36,860 nt of DNA from Microvirga vignae (GTDB taxonomy: Bacteria > Pseudomonadota > Alphaproteobacteria > Rhizobiales > Beijerinckiaceae): contig NZ_LCYG01000067.1 of NCBI RefSeq assembly GCF_001017175.1, forward strand, positions 1 through 36,860, written 5' to 3'. Shown piece by piece: positions 22,870 through 30,719 of the stretch. Made by a program: the position numbers and the translations under genes. Below the pieces are notes generated by a model. The model saw nothing but the letters and a program-made list of their open reading frames with translations. It searched no databases and was not told the DNA's origin. Every line of letters begins with the position of its first letter. The first letter of the stretch is position 1.

Positions 22870-23306
22870 CACAGGCGCTCCGCCTGCTCAAGGTCCTTGT
22901 GCTCAGGGCGGCTTTCGGCGGCCCAGACCGGACCGATATCTTTCATCTGCATTTCGATGCACTCCAGGTCCACCTGGATGGCTCCACCGTCGGCAAAGAT
23001 CAAGGTGGCGGTGCCCGAAGGAGCGTCTCCTTCGTCGAAGGCAATAGCGAGAAGGTTAAGAACGGTATCCTTCTTGGCCTGGTCGATGCCACGCACGCGC
23101 ACCGCCTTCACATGCTCGAAATGCATGCAGGTCAACCGGCGCTGGGGAGTGTCCGCTTCCCAGTCGTAGCGCCGCACCTGGATGGCGAAGCGGCGCTCCT
23201 TGCGGAGATAGACGATATCGCCGACCCGAAGCAGCGAATCCTGCAGGTGGGCCGAGATGACGGCAAGATCTTCCGGGTCTAACGCAACGAGTCTCAGGAG
23301 GTCCAT
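22869..23306 (-). CDS. DUF2948 family protein
   Basis: A 145-residue soluble protein (MDLLRLVALDPEDLAVISAH, then VGDIVYLRKERRFAIQVRRY) of a family that sits between murA and hisD in Rhizobiales. The C-terminal LECIEMQMKDIGPVW is also characteristic. It overlaps hisD by a TGATG junction and is probably co-transcribed with it. Function unknown. Confidence 0.92.
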   Translation of the reverse strand: MDLLRLVALDPEDLAVISAHLQDSLLRVGDIVYLRKERRFAIQVRRYDWEADTPQRRLTCMHFEHVKAVRVRGIDQAKKDTVLNLLAIAFDEGDAPSGTATLIFADGGAIQVDLECIEMQMKDIGPVWAAESRPEHKDLEQAERL

Positions 23307-23429
23307 GGCCCTAAACCTATGTTGAACTTTGATGTTTAGGTAGAGAGCCGCAGTCTCGTGCGCAACCTTTCCCCTGCCGTGATGCCTCGGGTTTTGGCGA
23401 GAAGCAGAGGCAAAAACGCCTCCGCCCGA

Positions 23430-24719
23430 TCAACCTCGCACGCGCTCGATCTCGGCGCCGCAGCGGGCGAGCTTGGCCTCGAGGGCCTCGAAGCCCCGGT
23501 CCAAGTGGTAGACGCGGTTGATGGTGGTCTCGCCCTCGGCCACGAGGCCGGCGATCACCAGGGACACGGACGCGCGAAGATCCGTTGCCATGACCGGGGC
23601 GCCCTTCAAGGTGGGAACGCCATCCACATAGGCACTGTCGCCATCGAGGCGGATATGAGCACCAAGGCGCGCCAGCTCCTGCACGTGCATGAAGCGGTTC
23701 TCGAAGATCGTCTCGCGGATGCGCGACGTGCCGTTGGCGCGGGTCATGAGAGCCATGAACTGGGCCTGCAGGTCCGTGGGAAAGCCCGGAAACGGATCCG
23801 TCGTCACGTCCACGGCCTGGATGCCATTGCCGTTCCGGCGGATGCGGATGCCGCTATGGGTCGAGGAAACCTCGGCTCCGGCTTGGCCCAGGACGTCCAG
23901 AGCAGCCTGAAGATACTCGGCGCGGGTGTTTTCCAGAACCAGATCGCCGCCGGTCATGGCAACCGCCATGGCATAGGTGCCGGTCTCGATTCGGTCGGGC
24001 ATCACGTCATGGGAGGCGCCGTAGAGGCTGGAGACGCCTTCCACCACGATCTCGGAGGTCCCGGCACCTTGGATCTTGGCACCCATCTTGATCAGGCAGG
24101 CGGCCAGATCCGCCACCTCGGGCTCGCGGGCTGCGTTGCGGATCACGGTGGTGCCTTGAGCAAGCGTTGCCGCCATCAGGGCCACGTGGGTGCCGCCGAC
24201 GGTGACCTTCGGGAAGTCGATCTCGGCGCCATGGAGCCCCTTGGGGGCCGTAGCGACCACATAGCCGCCTTCGATCTCGATGGCAGCGCCGAGCTTGGCG
24301 AGCGCCATGATGAGCAGGTCCACCGGGCGAGTGCCGATGGCGCAGCCGCCGGGCATGGAGACCTTGGCATGGCCGAAGCGGGCGACCAGCGGGGCAATGA
24401 CCCAGAAGCTGGCACGCATGGTGGAGACCAGCTCGTAAGGCGCGCAGGTATCGATGATGCTCTTGGCCGTCACGCGGATCGTCTGGCCGGTCTCGGAGGA
24501 CTGGCCGGGCCTGCGGCCGGCGATGGAGTGATCCACGCCGAAATTGCTCATGATGCGCAGGAGCGAGGAGATGTCCGCGAGCCGCGGCACGTTGCCGAGC
24601 TCAAGCGTATCCTCCGTCAGCAGGCTTGCGATCATGAGAGGCAGAGCCGCATTCTTGGCGCCGGAGATCGGGATCAACCCATTGAGAGGCGCGCCGCCCC
24701 GGATGCGAATGCGATCCAT
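23430..24719 (-). CDS. murA: UDP-N-acetylglucosamine 1-carboxyvinyltransferase
   Basis: This 429-residue cytoplasmic enzyme adds enolpyruvate from PEP to UDP-GlcNAc, the first committed step of peptidoglycan synthesis. The N-terminus MDRIRIRGGAPLNGLIPISG with KNAALPLMIA holds the conserved Lys, and SMPGGCAIGTRPVDLLI holds the active-site Cys that reacts with fosfomycin. Length is normal. It is separated from DUF2948 by 123 bases with only a short GAGGC/GCCTC hairpin (23407-23422). Confidence 0.97.
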   Translation of the reverse strand: MDRIRIRGGAPLNGLIPISGAKNAALPLMIASLLTEDTLELGNVPRLADISSLLRIMSNFGVDHSIAGRRPGQSSETGQTIRVTAKSIIDTCAPYELVSTMRASFWVIAPLVARFGHAKVSMPGGCAIGTRPVDLLIMALAKLGAAIEIEGGYVVATAPKGLHGAEIDFPKVTVGGTHVALMAATLAQGTTVIRNAAREPEVADLAACLIKMGAKIQGAGTSEIVVEGVSSLYGASHDVMPDRIETGTYAMAVAMTGGDLVLENTRAEYLQAALDVLGQAGAEVSSTHSGIRIRRNGNGIQAVDVTTDPFPGFPTDLQAQFMALMTRANGTSRIRETIFENRFMHVQELARLGAHIRLDGDSAYVDGVPTLKGAPVMATDLRASVSLVIAGLVAEGETTINRVYHLDRGFEALEAKLARCGAEIERVRG

Positions 24720-24777
24720 AAACTCTTTCCCTTAAATCTTGCGAGCCTAACGCTATGCGCGTCTTGAGCGTTATAGG

Positions 24778-24960
24778 CTAGTCTGACGGCTTGTCGCGCT
24801 CAGCTGAAACGCTCAAGCTCCCGCTTTCGGTTCCAGTCGAGGTTGACCCCGCCTTGGCCGCCTGCTGCCGCCCTCTAGCCTGAGCCTTCCGTTTTCTCAG
24901 GTTTTCCTTTAAAGCCGCCTTAAGCCGTTCGGCTTTGTCTTGCGATTTCACGTCAGTCAT
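24778..24960 (-). CDS. Small basic protein upstream of murA
   Basis: A 60-residue protein, MTDVKSQDKAERLKAALKEN, then LRKRKAQARGRQQAAKAG, with a polar Ser/Thr-rich end. The helical, Lys/Arg-rich N-terminus is typical of small conserved proteins preceding murA in Rhizobiales. It is divergent from hemA; promoters for both should lie at 24961-25113. Function unknown. Confidence 0.7.
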   Translation of the reverse strand: MTDVKSQDKAERLKAALKENLRKRKAQARGRQQAAKAGSTSTGTESGSLSVSAERDKPSD

Positions 24961-25113
24961 GGTTCACGCGACCCATCGTCGCCTTGTTCCATAAAGGCTT
25001 CGCAAGCGGCCCTCAACCGCAATATCAAAATCTGGACTTTGACCGGGATCAATGTCGTCTGGCATAATGAGTTTGTAAATCCCGGGGCATTGCGTTGCCC
25101 ACCCGGTGAGATG

Positions 25114-26340
25114 ATGAATTACCAAGATTTCTTCACGTCAGCCCTCGATCGCCTTCAGGCGGAGCGCCGCTATCGCGTTTTCGCGGATATCGAGCGTAAG
25201 GCGGGCCACTTTCCCCATGCCACCTGGCACAGTCCCCAGGGCCCGCGCCCGATTACCGTCTGGTGCTCCAACGATTATCTTGGCATGGGCCAGAACCGGG
25301 ACGTGACCCGCGCCATGGTGGAGGCCGCCTGGCGGCTCGGCACCGGCGCCGGCGGCACCCGCAACATCTCCGGCAACAGCCACCCCATCGTGGAGCTCGA
25401 GGCGGAGCTCGCTGACCTCCATGGCAAGGAAGCGGCCCTCGTCTTCACCTCGGGCTACGTGTCGAATCAGACCGGCATCTCCACGCTGGCGAAGCTGATT
25501 CCCAACTGTCTGATCCTCTCGGACGCCCTGAACCACAACTCCATGATCGAAGGTGTGCGCCAGTCGGGCTGTGACAAGGCGATTTTCCGCCATAACGACC
25601 TCGAGCACCTGGAGGAGCTGCTACAGGCGGCCGGCAACCGGCCGAAGCTCATCGTGTTCGAGAGCGTCTATTCCATGGACGGGGACGTCTCCCCCATCCA
25701 CGCCATCTGCGATCTGGCCGAGCGCTACAACGCCATGACCTATCTCGATGAGGTCCATGCGGTGGGCATGTACGGCCCTCGCGGCGGCGGGATCGCCGAG
25801 CGGGACGGCGCCATGCACCGGGTCGATGTGATCGAGGGCACCCTCGGCAAGGCCTTCGGCGTCATGGGCGGATATCTCACCGGCACCAGGGCCGTGATGG
25901 ACGCCGTGCGCAGTTTCGCCCCCGGTTTCATCTTCACCACCGCCCTCCCCCCAGCGGTGGCGGCGGCCGCGACCGCCTCGATTCGCCATCTGAAGGCCTC
26001 CTCCAAGGAGCGGCAGATGCAGCAGCGTCAGGTAGCCCGCACCAAGGCGGTGCTGAGCGGCCTCGGCATTCCGATCATGGACACAGTGACCCATATCGTG
26101 CCGGTGATGGTGGGCGATGCGGAGGCCTGCAAGGCGGCCTCCGACCGCCTGCTGGAGAAGCACGGCATCTATATTCAGCCGATCAACTACCCCACCGTGC
26201 CCCGCGGCACGGAGCGCCTGCGCATTACCCCGGGCCCCTTCCACACGGACGCCCATATCAACGCTCTGGGCGCGGCGCTTGTGGAGGTCTGGACCGCCCT
26301 GAAGCTCCCTTTCGGGCCAAAAGCACAGGCCGCTGAATAA
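25114..26340 (+). CDS. hemA: 5-aminolevulinate synthase
   Basis: The 408-residue PLP enzyme condenses glycine with succinyl-CoA to 5-aminolevulinate, the first step of heme synthesis by the Shemin route used by Alphaproteobacteria. MNYQDFFTSALDRLQAERRY opens the protein; WRLGTGAGGTRNISGNS is the substrate loop, YLDEVHAVGMYG contains the PLP-contacting Asp, and EGTLGKAFGVMGGY the PLP-binding Lys. I choose ATG 25114, with GGTGAG just ahead; 25111 is also an ATG. It stands alone, followed by a hairpin and tRNA-Thr. Confidence 0.97.
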   Translation: MNYQDFFTSALDRLQAERRYRVFADIERKAGHFPHATWHSPQGPRPITVWCSNDYLGMGQNRDVTRAMVEAAWRLGTGAGGTRNISGNSHPIVELEAELADLHGKEAALVFTSGYVSNQTGISTLAKLIPNCLILSDALNHNSMIEGVRQSGCDKAIFRHNDLEHLEELLQAAGNRPKLIVFESVYSMDGDVSPIHAICDLAERYNAMTYLDEVHAVGMYGPRGGGIAERDGAMHRVDVIEGTLGKAFGVMGGYLTGTRAVMDAVRSFAPGFIFTTALPPAVAAAATASIRHLKASSKERQMQQRQVARTKAVLSGLGIPIMDTVTHIVPVMVGDAEACKAASDRLLEKHGIYIQPINYPTVPRGTERLRITPGPFHTDAHINALGAALVEVWTALKLPFGPKAQAAE

Positions 26341-26365
26341 AAGATCGATTTCAATCTTGCGCATG

Positions 26366-26398
26366 GGGCCGCGCTGTGGCAGTAAGCGGCCCTCTTCG
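26366..26398 (+). terminator. hemA terminator
   Basis: GGGCCGC and GCGGCCC form a perfect 7-bp stem with a 13-base loop and the tail TCTTCG, between the hemA stop and tRNA-Thr. Confidence 0.55.
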
Positions 26399-26401
26399 TT
26401 G

Positions 26402-26482
<81 letters not shown>

Positions 26483-26574
26483 TTTCTAGCTTTAAGCTCA
26501 ACGGCTTAGCTAATGCTCCGAACCCCCTGAAGATCTTCTCGGACCGCCGCTGTCACAGCTCAAGGTCATGAGTG

Positions 26575-27291
26575 ATGGCAACGATCCGCAAGCGCGGCAC
26601 GAAGTGGCAAGTTCAGGTCAGGCGCAAAGGCCGCCCCCGGAGTCGCTCCTTCCTCCACAGGGCAGACGCCCAAGTCTGGCGCCCAAGTCTGGGCACGGCG
26701 ACCTCCTGCCTCAGGATCACCTTACTGAACGAACTCACCATAGGTGATCTTGTCCACCGCTATCTTAACGAAGTTGCACCTCGAAACGCAGTGCCAAAAA
26801 TGAAACTGCTGTCCCACAGGCTTTCCCGCTTACAGGGGACGACGGTGAGGGTCTGCTGAGGGTCATGACAACACCCGCAGCTTGGTATCTCCGCCCCTTC
26901 ATCACTCTCGCTATTGAAACGGGTATGCGCCGGGGAGAACTCCTGTCGATCCGATGGAAGGACGTCGACATGACTGCTCCAGCCATCCGCATTCTCAAGA
27001 CCAGGAACGGCCCCTCTCGTACAATCCCGCCGACGCCGAAGGCAGTTGAGATATTGCGCTCATGGAGCAGAACGGATGAGCGGGTCTTCCGTGTTATGCC
27101 CAATGCTGTGGGGCTGATTTGAAGGACTTGCGGCTCCATGACCTCAAGCATGGGGCTGTGTCGCGCTTCTTTGAGTACGAGTTATCCGTACCTGAGGCAG
27201 CCCTTGTCAGTGGACATCGTGATCCACGGATGTTGAGCCGATACACCCACTTAAGGTGGCTGAGAAATTGACTAGAACGACAGTTGGCTGA
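26575..27291 (+). pseudogene. Tyrosine recombinase (phage/island integrase), multiply disrupted
   Basis: The N-terminus MATIRKRGTKWQVQVRRKGR is a normal arm-binding domain start. The core-binding domain is cut down by deletions. The catalytic part resumes at about 26865 with LAIETGMRRGELLSIRWKDV, where the first catalytic Arg is kept. After NAVGLI the frame breaks, then continues as LRLHDLKHGAVSRFFEYELS and SGHRDPRMLSRYTHL. The Arg of the H-x-x-R box is Lys here, while the later His and Tyr survive. A last frameshift leads to KVAEKLTRTTVG. It cannot be active. Its place beside the tRNA says it brought in the island. Confidence 0.88.
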
Positions 27292-27303
27292 TCAAAAGAA
27301 AGA

Positions 27304-27328
27304 AGCCTGATGGGAGGACCGTCAGGCT
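27304..27328 (+). terminator. Hairpin after the integrase remnant
   Basis: AGCCTGA and TCAGGCT form a 7-bp stem around an 11-base loop, 13 bases after the last integrase stop. A matching hairpin follows the second integrase fragment at 28130-28153. Confidence 0.6.
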
Positions 27329-27353
27329 CTACCTCATCAGAGAAGCGATACGT

Positions 27354-27380
27354 AAAAAGGCGGCCACTCAGACCGCCTTT
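27354..27380 (-). terminator. Rho-independent terminator of the DUF1236-like gene
   Basis: AAAGGCGG and CCGCCTTT form a perfect 8-bp stem with a 9-base loop; on the minus strand it ends in a T run. It lies 23 bases past the stop of the leftward gene at 27403. Confidence 0.8.
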
Positions 27381-27402
27381 CTCTCCACCTGAGATGTTTG
27401 GT

Positions 27403-27822
27403 CTACTCGATGACTTGAATGACTTGGCGTGTCTGAGGGTCAACCAGAACGGTACGATCATTCACAACTGAGTAGCGGTACTGCGTCTGCACACCGACAC
27501 TAGACGGAACCGCATAAAGCTCGACCTGACGCGGCAAGGGCTGACCGACAACGACCTGCTCTTGGACGCGCACCGACGGCGTGCCCTGAGTTACGACATA
27601 TTGCTGGACCTGAGCAGCCTGAGGAGCAGCGAGAGCCCCACCGGCAATAGCACCGACAGCTCCGCCAACAACTGCACCAACCGGCCCCCCGACGATTGCG
27701 CCTGTTACGGCGCCAGTAGCAAGACCGGCACCGGCACCCGCGTTCTGATTAGCTGTCTGAGAATGAGCAGCAAGCGGAAGTGAAATAAGAGCCGCAACAG
27801 CAGCAGAAAAGATTAAACGCAT
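27403..27822 (-). CDS. Secreted DUF1236-like protein with glycine-zipper segment
   Basis: From ATG 27822 (GAGGT seven bases ahead) a 139-residue protein: signal peptide MRLIFSAAVAALISLPLAAH, a glycine/alanine-zipper (GGPVGAVVGGAVGAIAGGAL) that may insert in a membrane, then a C-terminal domain with VQVQ-like strands (RVQEQVVVGQPLPRQVELYA, YRYSVVNDRTVLVDPQTRQV) as in DUF1236. Such envelope proteins are common in Rhizobiales and often stress-induced. A sigma-EcfG-like promoter lies upstream. Confidence 0.8.
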   Translation of the reverse strand: MRLIFSAAVAALISLPLAAHSQTANQNAGAGAGLATGAVTGAIVGGPVGAVVGGAVGAIAGGALAAPQAAQVQQYVVTQGTPSVRVQEQVVVGQPLPRQVELYAVPSSVGVQTQYRYSVVNDRTVLVDPQTRQVIQVIE

Positions 27823-27851
27823 TGTATGACCTCGTCGATATTCAAAGGCCA

Positions 27852-27888
27852 AACGCGACCCGACTGAGCAATGTTTCCTGCTTCTTGA
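27852..27888 (-). promoter_or_regulatory. Possible sigma-EcfG-type promoter
   Basis: On the minus strand, GGAAAC (27888-27883) is followed after 17 bases by CGTT (27855-27852), close to the GGAAC-N16-17-CGTT consensus of the alphaproteobacterial general stress sigma factor. The -35 has one extra A. It lies 30 bases before the DUF1236-like start. Confidence 0.4.
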
Positions 27889-28032
27889 TCACGAAACAAT
27901 AACGGTTGTTAAAACAAACCCGACACGTTCTACAGCGGGTGTTGCCTTCCTGAAGTCGTACAAGGTCACAGAGGGTAAGACAGCGTGTGAGAAGCCGTTG
28001 TTGAGCCCGGTTTAGCCATTGCGACCGACCTC

Positions 28033-28111
28033 CGTGATCCACGGATGTTGAGCGATACGTTCACCTGAGACGGAAAAGATGGCTGAGAAACTGGCAAGAT
28101 TGGCGATCTAA
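28033..28111 (+). pseudogene. C-terminal fragment of a second integrase
   Basis: This stretch repeats the end of the integrase remnant at 27218: 21 bases are identical (28033-28053), then it diverges. With a frame change it reads DPRMLS, then RYVHLR, then EKMAEKLARLAI and a stop, the normal end of this recombinase family and better preserved than in the first copy. It is followed by a related hairpin. It implies a second integrase gene once stood here. Confidence 0.75.
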
Positions 28112-28129
28112 GAGGCTTAAAACAGAGGA

Positions 28130-28153
28130 GCCTGACAGCTAGGCCTGTCAGGC
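28130..28153 (+). terminator. Hairpin after the second integrase fragment
   Basis: GCCTGACAG and CTGTCAGGC form a perfect 9-bp stem with a 6-base loop. It corresponds in place and sequence to the hairpin after the first integrase remnant. Confidence 0.6.
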
Positions 28154-28224
28154 CCGCAGCAGCCCAGCTTGCGCTTCGCGAGTGTCAAAGGTGCCCGATT
28201 GAAAGCAGGCTTCACATTTTGAAA

Positions 28225-28261
28225 AGGCAAATCGGCTAACCGACGAATGAGCCATTTGCCT
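28225..28261 (+). promoter_or_regulatory. Leader hairpin ahead of RNase HI
   Basis: AGGCAAAT (28225-28232) and ATTTGCCT (28254-28261) are perfect reverse complements, with further pairing GGC/GCC inside. The hairpin ends 30 bases before the chosen RNase HI start and would cover an alternative ATG at 28247. Confidence 0.4.
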
Positions 28262-28291
28262 CACCAAAATTCATCGGACAAAGAGATCAAA

Positions 28292-28771
28292 ATGACCATG
28301 CAGACGAATGGACAAGCCATTGTCTTCACCGACGGTGCTTGCCTTGGAAACCCCGGACCTGGCGGCTATGCAGCCGTAGTTAACATCGCAGGAAAAGAGC
28401 AGATCATCGTTGGCCGCGATCCATCAACCACCAATAACAAGATGGAGATGCTTGCTGCGATCAAGGCGCTTGAGGCTGTTCCTCATTCCCTATCGATCAT
28501 CATCCACAGCGACAGCCAGTACGTCATCAAAGGAGCCACTCAATGGCTTCGTGGGTGGAAGGCAAAGGGTTGGCGCAAGGCGGATGGCAATCCTGTTCTG
28601 AACCAAGACCTTTGGATGCAATTGGATGGGCTAATCAGCAATCGCAAGGTCACTTGGCAATGGGTCAAGGGTCATGCCGGACACGAGCAGAACGAGCGTG
28701 TTGATGGCCTTGCTAATGCCGAGGCGCAGAAGGCGGCTGAGACGCTTCGGCAAGTTGGACGGGCGAAATAG
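28292..28771 (+). CDS. rnhA: Ribonuclease HI
   Basis: A 159-residue type 1 RNase H that cleaves RNA in RNA-DNA hybrids. All catalytic residues are visible: D14 in FTDGACLGNPGPGG, E52 in NNKMEMLAA, D74 in HSDSQYV, H128 in KGHAGH and D138 in ERVDGLAN. ATG 28292 is preceded by AAAGAG; the ATG at 28247 has no clear site and lies in a leader hairpin. As cargo of a tRNA island it is probably an extra copy beside the housekeeping enzyme; that inference needs the rest of the genome. Confidence 0.95.
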   Translation: MTMQTNGQAIVFTDGACLGNPGPGGYAAVVNIAGKEQIIVGRDPSTTNNKMEMLAAIKALEAVPHSLSIIIHSDSQYVIKGATQWLRGWKAKGWRKADGNPVLNQDLWMQLDGLISNRKVTWQWVKGHAGHEQNERVDGLANAEAQKAAETLRQVGRAK

Positions 28772-28938
28772 CGATCGGGTGGAGGACTCCTAAACAGATA
28801 CCCCCATCCACAGGCCAGTATGCCTATTCTCCGATGGCCGGCGAATCGTTCAGATACGGTTCAATCGCCCCGCCGGAACCTCCTCGTTATTGCTGGACGA
28901 TGCTGATCTGCGTCGCCAGTCGAAACAGGAGGCTTCCC

Positions 28939-29331
28939 ATGTTGAGCTGGTCCAAACGAGTAGGCTCCACTGCCACTTTGATTGCTCTTGCAGGTTCGCT
29001 TGGCGGCTGCGTTACAGGCACCGAAGTCTCGTACAGCGAATATCAATATGACCGCTATGGCGGGACCGAGCGGACCTATGAGCGCAACATCTACTCAGAC
29101 CCTTCTCATGGGACTGAAAGCGAGAGGTGTCGAACCGTTGTCAGACGGCGGATCAACTCCTACGGGGATGAGGTTGTGAGACGTGATCGCGTTTGCGGCC
29201 CCACAGACGAGGCATCGACCGCAGAGCCTTGGTCGCGCCAATCGGCTCCGCAGAACGTCTATCCAAGTCCTGTTGAGTCGCCGCCAGCAGACGTTCCATA
29301 CATGGACGGAACGGAATTAGACCCAGGATAG
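28939..29331 (+). CDS. Small lipoprotein
   Basis: ATG 28939 has AGGAGG ahead. The 130-residue protein begins with a lipoprotein signal (STATLIALAGSLGGC, lipobox LGGC at about residue 24). The mature part is rich in Tyr, Arg and Ser (YSEYQYDRYGGTERTYERN) and includes RRRINSYGDEVVRRDRVCG. It should be anchored in the envelope. No enzymatic domain is recognised. Confidence 0.75.
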   Translation: MLSWSKRVGSTATLIALAGSLGGCVTGTEVSYSEYQYDRYGGTERTYERNIYSDPSHGTESERCRTVVRRRINSYGDEVVRRDRVCGPTDEASTAEPWSRQSAPQNVYPSPVESPPADVPYMDGTELDPG

Positions 29332-29339
29332 GTGCTAAA

Positions 29340-29405
29340 GATCAGAGCAAGACCCGCTATTGCCCTCTCGGAAGCTAACCATTGCATCTGAGAGGGGTGC
29401 TGATC
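29340..29405 (+). terminator. Long two-part hairpin after the lipoprotein gene
   Basis: GATCAG/CTGATC encloses CCCTCTC/GAGAGGG, so two perfect stems are nested over 66 bases, beginning eight bases after the lipoprotein stop. There is no good T-tract; it may be a terminator or a 3' stabilising structure. Confidence 0.45.
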
Positions 29406-29505
29406 TGTGGGTTTGTCAGGGTATTTTAAAGCTCGCTTTGCGGGTGGATACAGACTGTTCCGCTATTCGTTTCAGGCTTAGGAACGGATCAACCGTCCTG
29501 ACGAT

Positions 29506-30279
29506 TCAGTTGGGCAGCGAGGGATGATGATCTCTGATCGGAAGGTGCTCCGAAGCCCACATGGCGGCTTGGGTGCGATTGGCAGCTCCAATCTTTCTCA
29601 GGATCGCTTTGATATGAACTTTAATGGTCGCTTCGGCAACATCCAGCTTCCGGGCTATGACCTTATTGGCCGCTCCTTCCATGAGATGACCCAGTATTTC
29701 TGCCTCTCTCGCCGAAAGCTTCCTAACCCTCGGGTCTTCTGAAGGCACCTTGGCATCCGCGCGGCTATCTTGGGGCTTGGGTGTCGGGATCGCTTCGCTC
29801 TCGTTCAGCAGAGAGGCCATCAAAGCGCTCGGCAAAACAAGCTCCCCCAACATGATCAACTCGAGGGACTTGATGAGAACTTCACGGCTGCTTCCCGTCA
29901 GGCAGAAGCCGCTAACTCCTGCGTCGATACCGAGCCGAACAAGGCCAAGATCGTAGCGATCAGCAATTACGACAATTCGCGCTTCAGGAAACGTCTCCCT
30001 CAGGTGTTTTACTGCTTCAACGGTCTCCTCGGTCGAGAGGCCAGCGCCAATGATAAACAGATCAGGGCATGAAAGATAATATATATCAGCTGCTTTAGCG
30101 ATACTTGGAGCATATCCGGCAGCAGCAAAGCAGGTTCCATCTAAAAGATGTGTAATTCCTACACCAATCAGTGAGTTGTTACAGATAATCGCCGCTTTTA
30201 CCGTTCTGGTGTCGCTAACGGCGACGCCGGCAGAATTTTCACTATCAATGGCTACACGCTTGGGTAATTCGTTTGACAT
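29506..30279 (-). CDS. LuxR-family regulator with degenerate receiver domain
   Basis: A 257-residue NarL/FixJ-type protein starting at ATG 30279. The C-terminal DNA-binding domain is intact: LSAREAEILGHLMEGAANKV, then IARKLDVAEATIKVHIKAI. The N-terminal receiver has the right fold but lacks its key residues: the usual phospho-acceptor Asp position in DLFIIGAGLSTEE is not Asp, and the conserved Lys is replaced in GFCLTGSSRE. It is therefore unlikely to be phosphorylated in the ordinary way and may respond to a ligand, a partner or dose. It is carried on the tRNA-Thr island; targets unknown. Confidence 0.88.
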   Translation of the reverse strand: MSNELPKRVAIDSENSAGVAVSDTRTVKAAIICNNSLIGVGITHLLDGTCFAAAGYAPSIAKAADIYYLSCPDLFIIGAGLSTEETVEAVKHLRETFPEARIVVIADRYDLGLVRLGIDAGVSGFCLTGSSREVLIKSLELIMLGELVLPSALMASLLNESEAIPTPKPQDSRADAKVPSEDPRVRKLSAREAEILGHLMEGAANKVIARKLDVAEATIKVHIKAILRKIGAANRTQAAMWASEHLPIRDHHPSLPN

Positions 30280-30546
30280 ACATGCGCCCCCGAGATGCAC
30301 GCTTGAAACTAATAAGTTCCTATATGAGGGAGCAAACACCAAGTTTGATCAAGACATAGACCAAGTATTCTAACACTTAAGGGGTATGCATTAGTCCTAA
30401 AGAGTAGCCCGTCAGAAACCCGCAATTAAGAAATTTCTCTCCGCTAGGTAAGTCGATAGGTACGTCTGGGTGCTCAATTGGCGTCGTGGCATCACGTTGC
30501 CTACTCACAACAGATAACCGTAGCCATTCCTTTAGGTCATACCGGG

Positions 30547-30639
30547 ATGAAGGTGGTTGGGCTTGTGAGTCTTACCCTCGCCGCTGGTGGTTTTGCCAAT
30601 GTTGGGGCGCGTGGACAGATCAGAGCAGCATTAGATTAG
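30547..30639 (+). CDS. Possible 30-residue signal-peptide-like ORF
   Basis: ATG 30547 (GGG just ahead) opens MKVVGLVSLTLAAGGFANVG and stops at TAG 30639. The start looks like a signal peptide without a mature protein, perhaps a remnant. The 440-base gap from 30280 to 30719 holds nothing else except an inverted repeat TCCTCCCGG/CCGGGAGGA at 30663-30696. Confidence 0.25.
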   Translation: MKVVGLVSLTLAAGGFANVGARGQIRAALD

Positions 30640-30719
30640 CCCGGCTGCTGGTTAATAGCTGCTCCTCCCGGGAGACCTCGTCGTCAGCCGGGAGGAATCA
30701 TTGTCCTTAGGCTGTTTCC

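Noticed and set aside
21547..24767. Long plus-strand frames over hisD and murA (540 and 469 codons).
   Set aside because: They are shadows of unmistakable genes on the other strand and contain no domain-like sequence.
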